Assembly: GCF_004340785.1 (NCBI RefSeq)
Contig: NZ_SLXS01000001.1
Span: 434,001 to 498,000, forward strand
DNA length: 64,000 bases
DNA from: Tumebacillus sp. BK434
GTDB taxonomy: Bacteria; Bacillota; Bacilli; Tumebacillales; Tumebacillaceae
Reading direction: 5' to 3'
The position numbers were made by a program, and so were the translations under genes. Shown here in pieces: positions 47,001 through 52,595 of the stretch. Under the pieces are notes generated by a model. That model had not been told where the DNA came from, searched no databases, and saw only the letters and a list, made by a program, of their open reading frames with translations. Position 1 is the first letter of the stretch, and each line of letters starts with the position of its first letter.

Positions 47001-48838
47001 TTGTCACACCTGAACATCGTGAACAATTGGCGAACCTGCGTGTTGTCGTTTCCAGCGGGGAGGCGTTGCGTCCGGAGCTGGTTCGCAAATTTATGGATCG
47101 GATGCCAGGCGCGCTGCAAAATTCTTGGGGTGCGACTGAAGTGTCGATTGACTCAACGAACCACACTTGTACCGAGCAGGATCTCCAGGGACACGACTAT
47201 ATATCGATTGGGAAACCTTTTGACAACAACAGGATTTACATCCTGGATCAGTTGCGACAGCCTGTGCCGATCGGAGTCGAGGGTGATATCTATATTGCCG
47301 GGGCAGGTCTGGCACGTGGATATTTTGGTGATCCCAAACGAACCGCGGAATCGTTCATCCCAGACCCATTCGTTCCGGGTGAAAAGATGTATTTCACGGG
47401 GGATCGCGGCTTGTATCGTGCTGAAGGATCCATTATCTTCCTGGGTCGCAAGGACGATCAGGTAAAAGTTCGAGGCATGCGTGTGGAACTGGGTGAGATC
47501 GAAAGTACACTGGACCAGCATCCCTTCGTACAAAGTTGCGTGCTCACGATCCGAAGCCTCGACTCAGGGGACAAGCAGCTTGTTGCTTATGTAGTCCTGC
47601 ATAATGGCTGCCAAGTACAACCGGGTGAACTGCGTGATTTTCTCAGGGCGCGGCTTCCAGAGTATATGGTGCCTTCTTATGTCGTGATCATGGGCATGTT
47701 GCCGTTCACCCCGAATGGTAAGATAGATCGCCGTGCTCTGCCGAACCCTGATGAGCAAGACTTTGAGAGTGGGGTGGCTTATGTCGGTCCGCGTGATCGA
47801 ATTGAATATGATTTGGTCACGGTGTTCTCTGAATTGTTCAATGGCATTCAGGTGAGCGTAAAAGACTCTTTCTTCGACTTGGGCGGGCACTCGTTACTCG
47901 CCGTACGGGCTGTTGCCAGACTGGAAAGTGAACAAGGCTACACCTTGCCGTTGTCGGCCTTCTTCCAACACAACAGCGTAGAGGAACTGGCAGTTCTCAT
48001 CCGTAACGGAGGGGACGCTGCTCAAGGTTCACATCTGCTGCCACTACAGACCAAGGGCTCGAAAGTTCCCTTCTTCTGCGTACACCCTGCACTCGGTACG
48101 TCTATGGTCTACTTGGAAATGGCTCGATTCCTGGAGGATGATCAGCCGTTCTACTGCTTCCAGTCAAACGGACTAGAAGATGATGAGGAGTCAGACAAAT
48201 CGATTCAAGAAATGGCGGAGAGATACATTCGTGAGCTGCGTCATATTCAGCCAGATGGACCTTATCGAATTGGCGGGTATTGCATGGGGGGCCTGATCGC
48301 ATACGAGATGGCGCAACAGTTGAGAGACCAGGGGCAGGAAGTTGAGAAGTTGATCATGATCGATACGCTGGCGCCGGAAATTGCTACCCAGCATTCGTTC
48401 TCCAGCCAGTGGGAGTTTGCTCTATGGGTGGCGCAAGCTCAAGCCGATCTGTACGGAGTGACTTTCCCAGACTTGTCCTCCTTCAATGAAGTGCCTTATG
48501 AGGAGGCGCTTGCGCATCTGTTAGACCTTGCGAAGCAACACCATGTGCTGCCAAAAGACGTCAGTCTTGCACAATTCCAAAGGTTTCTGAAAGTATATCG
48601 GGCGAACGAAGATGCGGAATATGCGTATCAAGTGAAGCGATATCAAGGAACCGTTACCTTGCTAAACGCGGCTGACCAGCCGCAACGCTTGCAAGACTAC
48701 CCTTATTTCAATTGGGAGAAATGGGTAGATGGTTACATTGAATTTGAAATCGTTCCCGGGGACCACAATACCATGATGATGTCGCCAAACGTTCAAACGC
48801 TTGCGACAAAGCTCAATAAGCTTCTCGGGAACAACTAA
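32045..48838 (+). CDS. NRPS2: five-module synthetase with Cys-type thioesterase
   Basis: This 5597-residue protein has five C-A-T modules (approximate residues 11-1049, 1079-2119, 2139-3177, 3196-4252, 4276-5321) and a thioesterase (5334-5597). There is no loading domain, epimerase or methyltransferase. Codes predict Ser, Cys, Gln, a Lys2-like residue and one unresolved residue. The first C domain (HHIVSDGWS) looks like an ordinary LCL domain, so an upstream donor, an acyl-CoA or another synthetase, is expected. The start ATG 32045 is the first possible one, because TGA at 32036-32038 closes the frame. By eye the gene is nearer 50% G+C, against about 60% or more in NRPS1 and NRPS3, which suggests a separate origin. 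It is followed by insertion-sequence debris. Confidence 0.95.
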   Translation: MGKISTKQEVYAFPASLAQQRLWFLNQIIEDRSAYNLPAALRFRGDLNVDCLERSLDEIVRRHETLRTSFEIVEDQLMQMVQDKAEWNLEVVDLCHLLLSNQEELVLSMAAEEARRVFDLSAGPLLRTTLLKLRPDEHVLLITMHHIVSDGWSVEVFMSELMRLYEALTTGRPIPLSELEFQYADYTHFHHEFIESEEVENQVAYWKEHLSGRSTVLQLPTDHPRPSRQSYKGATVPVIVPPKLTDQLKELCKREGVTLFMVLLAAYQALIYRHTRQEDILVGSPYANRDMEEVEGMIGLFVNTLVFASRIDEETQFSDLLLQVRQSTIDAMKNQEVPFERLLEELKVEREMSHSPIFQVMFAMQNSSLAALRLPGVEIEVLPVERGTAKFDLLLDFAEVEGALVGTLEYSTDLFEHQTVDRMSKHFCILLEGAIQNPNALITELPMLTSAEEHQLLVEWNDTKRKYELANDCLHELFEKQVERNPDSIAVTFQGNNWTYQELNRRSNRLAHRLQRLGVGSGTFVGVSMERSLELVASLLAILKTGAAYVPLDPELPTDRLSYILKDSAVQVLITERRIEERIQELDVPRLFVGEMWEELEKESEANPSVASSSETLCYMIYTSGSTGRPKGAMNAHRGVVNRLLWMQETFQLTAEDRILQKTPFGFDVSVWEFFWPLITGARLVMAIPEGHKDPEYLTRMITEEKITTIHFVPSMLYMFLESDQVEACTSLRTVICSGEALTFELQERFFERLDAELHNLYGPTEAAIDVTHWACQRESEHRVVPIGRPVANTQLYILDPHLKAVPIGVAGELYIGGVQVGIGYHGRPDLTEHSFLPDPFRNEPGARLYKTGDLARYLNDGTIEYLGRVDFQVKIRGFRVELGEIEALLDRHPQIGQSVVTAFEEDGHKRLIAYVVVEKEAVSEDDLRNYLKQQLPEYMVPSAWVMMQSLPLSPNGKIDRRSLPNPILIHTQRERVAPRNEVEQKLADVWGQVLHIKQVGIDDNYFEVGGDSIRSIQVVAMAKKKGLVITLRDILACQTIRELALVATSMATDEPEAASMEPFALISSEDRLRLPETVENAYPLTKLQEGMLFHSSFDPDSYLYLNLISVHLRSMFDQEVFEKALRWMAKRHPAFRTSFDLIGNEQPLQLIHRDVAVNLHVEDLRNLTDAEQQEHLKNWLQSQRGRSFDWAQAPLIRCTVHLRGDDRFQFTLNEHHALYDGWSMSVLLVELFNTYFSLQNKQLSERTDLPWLFQEYVALEGLALQSEEQRGFWKSWLDGAQITKLPRLTNAPAQKARVNICHRVRHFSEEFSKRLKDIAHLAGTPLRTVLFAAHLRVLNLISGQNDLVTGVVNNGRPEVRESEKVLGLFLNTLPYRAQLDGGTWLDLIRQCLDLDMRVLPFRRYPLAQLQVDHGGEALFETAFNFTHFHVLQSVLGIEGMEVLDVVQYADTNLPFLAEFSQDLFTSQVKLSLQWDMSEFDEQMIARMETYYANVLEQMVRDPEARYEQVSLLSAEESDDVFHHWNDTDASLEIECLHQLFSAKVPQFRDKIAVKAPMRTLSYEELYHQSNRVAHLLREQGAQPNRLVAVMMEKGWEQIVAVLGVLQAGAAYLPIDPSLPRERIRYLISQSEVELILTQSYVMEKFGLLTDVTTFCIDQEELFAGYSIEPPIQVHGSDDLAYVIFTSGSTGVPKGVMITHRGAVNTILDINNRFGVTEKDSVLAMSMLEFDLSVYDIFGLLGVGGTIVFPDAKQMHDPAHWSDVLLQEQITLWNSAPTMMKILVDHLNQTGASLPSSMRLVLLSGDWIPITLPKQIVQFVPAVQVVSLGGATEASIWSILYPIGEIRPEWSSIPYGRPMRNQKFYVLDQALQPCPVGTPGELYIGGTGLAIGYWKDDEKTRRSFIQHPQTGERLYRTGDMGRYQLDGTIEFLGRVDFQVKIRGFRVELGEIETVLSKHDLILETVVVVREDEPGDRRLVAYIQPLQGAEIEPADLRMLVREALPNYMVPSAFVFLEQWPMTNNGKLDRKALPAPEIAGRSSTHEFVAPRNELEEQLSEIWTDVLKVESVGMFDNFFDIGGHSLLAMQLMTRVTETFHVQLPLRTMFEAPSVAELADKIRHAGSSEEESVTIALVPRGEGLPLSPAQERLWFLEQLEEEGNSAYHISDAVRIAAPLELDVLQKSLNLIVSRHETLRTSFRAFEGTPQQFVEERDIPIRFFDVRDIPLQVREQRIKELAKEDAQTRFDLEHDPLLRMSVLREADEEYLLVLTMHHIISDAWSMGIFITELLHAYESILGAQTPTWPDLSVQYADYASWHREWLKGEQVSEQLEYWKRKLGDRPTVLELPTDHPRQPVRSTRGRSEMFNVSKQVVDRFAELGQKEQATLFMTMLTAFKVWLYRYTGQADLSVGTPIANRSRLEWEGLIGFFVNTLVIRTSLSGKLNFGEIVSQVREIALEAYSNQDVPFERLVEDLQPERNLSYTPLFQVMFVLQKDIVGETDSEHLTLTPLGAVETETSKFDLTMVLTETQQGLSGVLEYSTDLFEESTVKRMVKHFNTLLEAIILHPDLPIEQISFMSAEETDWLLAVAKGREIEHQPGVMLHQMFERQVEKTPDAVAVAAGLVSLTYRELNDRANRLAHYLRRIDVTPDEPVGLYMERSPELVVAIYAVLKAGGAYVPIDPTYPEERITYMLQEANVRVLLTQDDLPKGEEWTAVEHLIQLDAKLAWLQDESTDNPVITNYEEDLAYIIYTSGSTGNPKGVMIEHRALRNHMVWMQRQFTFTSQDVILQKTPISFDASVWEFHAPLLCGARLVLADPDWMQDLSSLVEVINREAVTVLQVVPSLLIALLADCSLDSCSTLRHVFCGGEVLTSELKKRFYASMNAELHNLYGPTEACIDTLWWDCDDSDEEFVVPIGRPVDNVQALVLDDQMQLVPIGVPGELYLGGICLARGYLNRPDLTAEMFVPNHFGEGRLYKTGDMVRIRENGTLLYLGRRDHQVKIRGLRIELEEIQSELLACEGVQEAIVLVREGRYGDPLIVAYFVPSIEGIRTAALRESLRLRLPEYMIPNKFMQLEALPLHSNGKINRNALPVPDFDPLERTYEALRTDTERLVAAIWFEVLGVEKVGRRDSFFELGGHSLLAAKLRARFLKKHGIDFPLRTLFDKTTVESFAAYLDEQFISTDGYERIEGVAREPYMSLSFGQRRLWFLEQFEPGTAAYNMPSALRIHGSLDAGALEQSFAVVMSRHEVLRTQFVVVDHEPKQQILADVEVPFRYFDVSDQTAEDQNEFILRMGQTEAAMPFDLEQAPLLRIVLIRLDEQEHVLFITLHHIISDGVSNELFIRELTALYQQFVEGTDANIPELPIQYADYSHWLRDWMQGDVMERDLAYWKQQLEGPLPILQLPTDRPRPAVRTSKGKLLSYNCSEVLYERLMEMSQREGVTLFMSLLTAFKTLMYRYTGEEDLVVGTPIVNRDRPEIESLIGFFVNTLAIRTSVHPDLRLREMLAQMRNTMVDAYTHQHLPFEHLVDSLNVERHLSHTPLFQVMFNHLNEGEQVLNLSDLRFERIEQEITSTKFDLTLYAIEGAGGIRFELLYNTDLFTEERMHELMAQYVQVLKSMVEDLEMNLIEIDLVTDSAKRVLPNPKESLAAAPQIPIHDGVIEQVKRVPNHVAIIDGKRSWTYEQLHYISNGMAADLLGHGIGRDSVVAIYADRSAELVAAMLAVLKIGAAFVILDATYPAARIIQYLEEAAPQGWISLRPGEDVPAELRSYVQGQAYLCQMEINDALVMNKLMAPLMELPVLELSASDVAYIAFTSGTTGTPKAICGTHAPVSHFLNWYLPTFKLNETDRFSMLSGLAHDPLLRDVFAPLWLGATLCIPDPSQFGEPDWLVDWLLQSEISVTHVTPAMCRLITESQPNRGSAFVNQRLRYAFIGGDRLTLDVVERLRGLAPEVRCINFYGTTETPQAMGWHEVDQLESHQEEARLEWISVGRGIDDVQLLVLNKDWQLAGIGEPGELFVRTPYLSQGYLNATDETTKRFVRNPFTQLEGDRLYKTGDLGYYRPDGTVVVVGRADRQVKIRGFRIETAEIEAVLKESLVRDAFVLERTVEGLDSELVAYVVLHDELEEWKRQIFDGLWQRLPDYMVPRYLVRLDALPLTPNGKIDAASLPDPVQEELGATEYVAPRTEVEARIEKVWAEVLRLEHVGMYDRFFERGGNSLLATQVIVRIREQFQVDLPLRNLFEHPTVAGLAEQVELRLHKKSPQQDIPLVPVVRTTNEFDLADTQRRMWFLYQLDPSSAAYNIPVLVRIVGSLNREALIQSTNEIVQRHEILRAQFYVRDGRPVQTFRKGADVQFDVINLVGVDQAEREARAELLIHEEVQRPFDLSKDLLIRAKLVQIASEEHIVIVTMHHIVADGWSIGRFIGELSILYRARIDQKTPDLQELSVQYADYVHWQHQWLLSEGYTNQLSYWQQQLAGAATTLELRTDFPRPAMQTFRGQRINFHLSPELTAGITMLGYQSGTTLFMTLMAAFQSLLYRYSGQLDILTGSPIANRTKPELEDLIGFFANVLVFRTDLSGNPSFRELLGRVRDVALEAYAHQDLPYERLIEHLPIERELSRNPLFQVMFVLQNATLPEIDSAGVTLSGLQVERGTAKFDITLTMMETEAGMIGEWEYNADLYENTTMQRMVTHFITLLEGVATDPDRTISEYRLLDEAELYCYIKEWNATDVPFPDDKCVHHLFEEQVLRTPDHPAVVFGALEITYRELNERANQLAHHLLALGCGADQIVGVLMERSIDLVVALLGILKAGSAYLPIDLEAPELRIQELLESANATVCVTQQHLQGKLPVGVTGVQVDADWTNIETYPTDTPATSVTSEHLVSVYYTSGSTGKPKGVANVHRGWVNRFSWMQRKHQLQERETVLHKTTLTFDDSAVEIFWTLAYGGRIAVLEKGEHRDPRAILAAAIDYQVAVLQFVPSMLGLVLDLVTPEHREQLANLRVVVSSGEALRPELVRKFMDRMPGALQNSWGATEVSIDSTNHTCTEQDLQGHDYISIGKPFDNNRIYILDQLRQPVPIGVEGDIYIAGAGLARGYFGDPKRTAESFIPDPFVPGEKMYFTGDRGLYRAEGSIIFLGRKDDQVKVRGMRVELGEIESTLDQHPFVQSCVLTIRSLDSGDKQLVAYVVLHNGCQVQPGELRDFLRARLPEYMVPSYVVIMGMLPFTPNGKIDRRALPNPDEQDFESGVAYVGPRDRIEYDLVTVFSELFNGIQVSVKDSFFDLGGHSLLAVRAVARLESEQGYTLPLSAFFQHNSVEELAVLIRNGGDAAQGSHLLPLQTKGSKVPFFCVHPALGTSMVYLEMARFLEDDQPFYCFQSNGLEDDEESDKSIQEMAERYIRELRHIQPDGPYRIGGYCMGGLIAYEMAQQLRDQGQEVEKLIMIDTLAPEIATQHSFSSQWEFALWVAQAQADLYGVTFPDLSSFNEVPYEEALAHLLDLAKQHHVLPKDVSLAQFQRFLKVYRANEDAEYAYQVKRYQGTVTLLNAADQPQRLQDYPYFNWEKWVDGYIEFEIVPGDHNTMMMSPNVQTLATKLNKLLGNN
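32075..35190 (+). other. NRPS2 module 1: C, A1 (Ser), T
   Basis: C begins almost at the N-terminus (FPASLAQQRLWFLNQ) and has HHIVSDGWS near 32478. A1 (33460-34950) gives DVWHISLIDK, the standard serine code. T (34975-35190) is a GGDSIR type, which usually precedes an epimerase or DCL domain; here no epimerase follows. Confidence 0.88.
35280..38400 (+). other. NRPS2 module 2: DCL-like C, A2 (Cys), T
   Basis: C2 (35280-36600) starts YPLTKLQEGMLFHS and has EHHALYDGWS near 35689. It is a normal condensation active site, not the DxxxxD of a heterocyclisation domain. A2 (36655-38140) gives DLYNLSLIWK, the cysteine code, and has the LGGATEASIW core typical of Cys A domains. A free Cys thiol in the product is expected. 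T has GGHSLL near 38281. Confidence 0.87.
38460..41575 (+). other. NRPS2 module 3: C, A3 (Gln), T
   Basis: C has HHIISDAWS near 38860. A3 (39845-41325) gives DAWQFGLIDK, a known glutamine code. T has GGHSLLAAK near 41450. Its order and motifs are otherwise standard. Confidence 0.87.
41630..44800 (+). other. NRPS2 module 4: C, Lys2-like A4 (DPRHFGFQAK), T
   Basis: C has HHIISDGVS, and the C-A linker LVTDSAKRVLPN mirrors the one in NRPS1 module 4. A4 (43010-44555) has FTSGTTG and the pocket stretch MLSGLAHDPLLRDVFAPLWLGA, closely like fungal Lys2 (alpha-aminoadipate reductase). Its code DPRHFGFQAK compares with Lys2 DPRHFVMRAK. The A5 motif reads YGTTET. T carries GGNSLL instead of GGHSLL. Confidence 0.75.
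44870..48005 (+). other. NRPS2 module 5: C, A5 (DDVQVSSIDK), T
   Basis: C has HHIVADGWS near 45270. A5 (46255-47740) has a distinct core, FDDSAVEIFW, with NSWGATE in place of the usual NxYGPTE. The code reads DDVQVSSIDK, which I cannot match to a substrate. Asp236 and Gln278 suggest a polar side chain. T has GGHSLLAVR near 47881. Confidence 0.7.
48045..48838 (+). other. NRPS2 thioesterase with cysteine nucleophile
   Basis: The type I thioesterase fold is recognisable (FFCVHPALGTSMVY at the start, GDHNTMM with the catalytic His near 48760). The nucleophile elbow reads GGYCMGG near 48275, with TGC, so Cys replaces the usual Ser. Cys thioesterases are known, for example in obafluorin biosynthesis, and often make strained or otherwise unusual products. 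Confidence 0.85.
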
Positions 48839-48870
48839 AAAGCAGTATTCTTAAAAAAGCTCCGCACCCA

Positions 48871-49205
48871 TGATCTGCTCCCTGTCAAGTAGACAGGAAT
48901 GAAACAAGCCTCAATTGAATGGAGCTTACGCAACCATAGTTCGGTATGCTACCGGACTATGGTTTTTTAATCGATGCTGGAATCGCTCGTGGTTGAAAGG
49001 ATCTATAGCGTCGTATCGCTTTATGCACCGCTTGATCGTTATAAAAATCGTTCAAGTATAGACATTCAGCTTTGAAATGTCCCCAAAAGCTCTCGACGTA
49101 GGCATTATCCAAACGATTACCTTTTCTCGACATACTGGAGATCACATTGTGTTTCTGAAGAAAGCGATGATATTGATATCACAACGTCGTGGAGTTGTTT
49201 TTTAT
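48871..49205 (-). mobile_element. Remnant of an IS3-family element with its right inverted repeat
   Basis: On the minus strand the 3' part of an IS3-family (IS150-like) transposase is visible: KHNVISSMSRKGNRLDNAYVE... up to RR, then the continuation PFNHERFQHRLKNHSPVAYR in another frame, ending with TAA near 48927-48929. At least two frameshifts or stops break it (one after the RRY near 49020, one near 49180), and the catalytic N-terminal part is missing. A terminal inverted repeat beginning TGATCTGCTCCCTGTCAAGT lies at 48871-48896. No left end is seen, so it is a dead fragment. Confidence 0.82.
48932..48969 (+). terminator. Strong hairpin followed by T6, likely NRPS2 terminator
   Basis: A 15-base-pair stem (arms 48932-48946 and 48950-48964, one G-U pair) with a three-base loop is followed by TTTTTT. 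It lies inside the transposase remnant, 94 bases after the NRPS2 stop, and is the only good terminator candidate for NRPS2. Confidence 0.7.
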
Positions 49206-49307
49206 ATCAATCCTGTGAGTCCGCCAGCCAGCTCAGCGGTTGAAGTTCGAAAGCTCATCAGGGATGACCTGTTGATCGAGATCGAGGCGATTGCCGTTGG
49301 CAGTTGA
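49203..49307 (+). pseudogene. 3' fragment of a RidA-family gene
   Basis: The last 34 codons of a plus-strand frame read ...SPPASSAVEVRKLIRDDL and LIEIEAIAVGS before TGA. This matches the C-terminus of RidA/YjgF-family enamine deaminases (E. coli RidA ends PARSCVEVARLPKDVKIEIEAIAVRR-like). The longer open frame to its left is an antisense reading of the insertion-sequence remnant, so the gene lost its 5' part at that junction. It is non-functional. Confidence 0.65.
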
Positions 49308-49321
49308 CAGAGACTCATAGA

Positions 49322-49353
49322 AAAAGGCCTTGGCGCATGCGCCAAGGCCTTTT
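49322..49353. terminator. Perfect 32-bp palindrome, bidirectional terminator
   Basis: The 32 bases are exactly self-complementary, with four A at the left and four T at the right, so a GC-rich hairpin followed by a U-run forms from either strand. It sits seven bases past the NRPS3 stop (minus strand) and 14 bases past the RidA-family stub (plus strand). Confidence 0.88.
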
Positions 49354-49359
49354 GTGTGT

Positions 49360-52300
49360 TTATTTTCCTTTTTTCATGCGATACGTGGAACGGGAGCGGG
49401 CTGTGATGTCCGGCTCTTCCGGTTCGCTGGCAGGCGTTTGTTTTGCCTGCTCGACCAGCGGTGCAAGCTGCGCTACCGTCGTTGCGCCGAACAGCGCGCG
49501 GATCGGGAGTTCCACTTGGAAGGTGTTGCGGATGCGTGTGATCAGGCGGGTCGCCAGCAGCGAGTGTCCGCCGAGTTCAAAGAAGTTGTCATGCACACCG
49601 ACCGGAGAGACGCCAAGCAGGTTGGACCAGATCTCAGCCAACTGCGCTTCGATCTCGTTGCGCGGCGCGACGTAGGTCTCACTCAGCGCCTTGCTCTTAT
49701 CCGGCTTGGGCAGGGCTTTGCGATCGACTTTGCCAACCGGGGTCAGCGGCATGGCGTCAAGCAGCACGATGGCAGCCGGGATCATAAACTCCGGCAGGCT
49801 CGTTTGCAGGTAGCCGCGCAGTTCTTCCACGGTCACTTGCATCTCGGCATGGGCCACAGCGTAGGCGGTTAAGTACATATCGCCCGGCACGTCCTCCCGC
49901 ACCAGCAGCGCTGCTTCCCGCACAGCCGGGTGCTGCTCGAGCGCCGCTTGGATCTCGCCGAGCTCGACGCGGTAACCGCGCAGTTTGACTTGCTCATCGA
50001 TCCGGCCGAGGAACTCCAGCGTGCCATCCGGCAGCCAGCGCACGAGGTCACCCGTTTTGTACAGGCGAGCCTGCTCATGGCCCGAGAACGGATCGGCGAT
50101 AAATTTCTCAGCGGTCAACTCGTCGCGCTTCCAATACCCGCGCGCAACGCCGTGGCCGCCGATGTGCAGCTCGCCTGGCACGCCGACCGGCACCGGCTGC
50201 AGCGTGCGATCCAACACGTACGCTTGCACGTTCGCGAGCGGTCGGCCGATCGGCACGGAGCTGCGCGCATCGCCCGGCTCGCACGTCCACGCGGTCGCAT
50301 TGATCGTGATCTCCGTCGGGCCGTAGCGGTTGTGCAGTTGTGCCGCGAGCCGCTTGGAGAAGCGCTCTTGCAAGTCGCGCGGCAACACTTCGCCTCCGCA
50401 GAAGACGTGGCGCAGCGCGGCGCATTTTTCCACGCCGTCCGTCTCCAGGAACATCTGCAGCATCGGAGGGATAAAGTGCGTCATGGTGATGCCGCTCTCT
50501 TGAATCAAGGAGATCAAATACTCAGGGTCTTGCTGGCCGCCCGGTTTTGCCAGCACGAGGCGTGCCCCACACATGAGCGGCAGGAAGATCTCCCAAACGG
50601 ATGCGTCAAAGGAGAAGTTCGCTTTTTGCAAAACGCGGTCTGCAGCTGTCAGCTCATACGTTTCCCGCATCCAATGCAAGATGTTGCTGATCCCGCGCTG
50701 CAGGACCATGACCCCTTTCGGATTGCCGGTTGAGCCGGAGGTGTAGATGATGTACGCCATGTGCTCGCTCGACAATTCGCGAGCCGGATTGGCGGTGAAC
50801 GCCGCGTCGAGGCTCTCCCGTTCGCTGTCCAGCGTGATCACGTGCGCCTGCGTAGCTGGCAGGCGCTCACGCAGATGCTCTTGGGTCAGCAGTACCGGCA
50901 CTTGCGAATCTTCGAGCAGATAGGCGAGGCGGCCGCTTGGGAACGTCGGGTCGAGCGGGACGTACGCAGCGCCTGATTTTAGGATGCCGAGCAATCCGAC
51001 GATCATGTCAAACGAGCGTTCCATGCAAATGCCGATCGGCACATCCGGCCCGGCGCCAAGCGTCTGCAGGCGATGCGCCACTTGGTTGGCTCGTTCGTTC
51101 AGCTCGCGGTAGGTCAAGAGCTCGCCGGACAGTTCGACAGCCACCTGATCCGGCGTGCGCACAGCCTGCTCTTCGACCAGCTGCGGCAACGTCATGTTCT
51201 GCGGATAGTCGCGTGCCGTGTCGTTCCAATCGCGAAGCATCAGGTCGCGCTCTGTCTCGCTGAGCAGCGGCACTTCGAACACGTTTTGATCCGGATCTTC
51301 TGCGATCTCGGCCAAAAGGGTGAGGAAGTGCTGCATCAGCCGCACAATCGTTGTCGCATTGAACAGGTCGGCGTTGTAGTTCAGCGACCCGTGCAGAACC
51401 GTTTCTGCGATCTCTGGCTCTTGAGCTTCGGAGAGCGTCATCGTCAGGTCATATTTTGCTGTACCGGTGTCGACCGCTTCCGGCGTGAGCGTGATGTCTG
51501 GCAATTGCAGGGCTTCCATCGGCGCGTTGTTCAAGATGAACATCACTTGGAACAAGGGCGAAATGCTCAGGTTGCGCGCAGGCTGCAACTCCTCAAGCAG
51601 CCGTTCAAACGGCACGCTTTGATGCGCGAACGCATCGAGCGCAGTTTTGCGCACGCGGGCCAACAGTTCGCGGAATGTCGGGCCGCCCGACAAATCGGTG
51701 CGCATGACCAGCGTGTTGATAAACACCCCGATCAATGGCTCCGTCTCTTGGCGGAGGCGTCCGGCAACCGGGGAGCCGACGATCACGTCTTCCTGACCGG
51801 TATAGCGCGCGAGCAGGCTCTTAAACGCGGCCAAAAGCGTCATGTACAGCGACGCTCCTTCACGGCGCGTGAGGGTCTGCAACTTGCGGAACAGGCCGGC
51901 CTGGATCACAAATGACTCGGTCGCGCCGCGATAGGTGCGCAGTGCCGGGCGCGGACGATCCAGCGGCAGTTGCAGCACGGGAAGTTCGCCTGCGAGCTGT
52001 TCTTTCCAGTAACGAAGCTGGGTGTGGAGCACATCTCCCTGCATCCACGCCCGCTCCCAGTGCGCATAGTCAGCATACTGAATCTCCAAGTCGGGCAGGG
52101 GAGATGGCACGCCGCGGTCAAACGCTTCATACAGCGCCCCCAGTTCGCGCAGCAGGACGCCTGTCGACCAACCATCCGATACGATGTGATGCATGGTGAG
52201 CAGCAACACATGCTCTTCGGCTGCAAGACGCACCAACTGCATGCGCAGGAGCGGCCCGGCCGCGAGGTCGAACGGACGACGAGACTCTGCATGAATGGCC

Positions 52301-52595
52301 TGTTGCAAAGCTTGTTCACGCGAGTCACTCATCACCTGTTCCAAATCGAGGAACGGGATGACAAAATTCAACTCGGCTGCGATGTGCTGCTTCGGCTGCC
52401 CGTCGCTCTCTGTGAATCGAGTGCGGAGCGTCTCGTGGCGGCGGATGATCTCCTGGACGCTCTGTTCTAACGCGGCTTGGTTCAGACGGCCGTGCAAGCG
52501 GATCGCGCCTGGCATGTTGTAGGCAGATGTGCCGGGTTCAAGCTGTTCCACGAACCACATCCGCTCTTGCGAAAACGACAGCGGCAATTCTCCGT
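49360..52595 (-). other. NRPS3 last module: C, A (DAWHFGRINK), T, basic tail
   Basis: C (52595-51250) has HHIVSDGWS. A (51205-49720) has FDASVWEIF and code DAWHFGRINK; the DAW-x-FG frame resembles the Gln code DAWQFGLIDK, but His278, Arg322 and Asn331 differ, so the substrate is open. T has GGHSLL near 49565. About 40 residues rich in Pro, Glu, Arg and Lys follow and could serve as a docking tail. Confidence 0.75.

Noticed and set aside
49077-49202. The 5' part of the open frame 49077-49307 as a complete gene
   Set aside because: This part is antisense to the transposase remnant (GNRLDNAYVESF and onward); only the section from about 49203 resembles a real protein, the RidA C-terminus.
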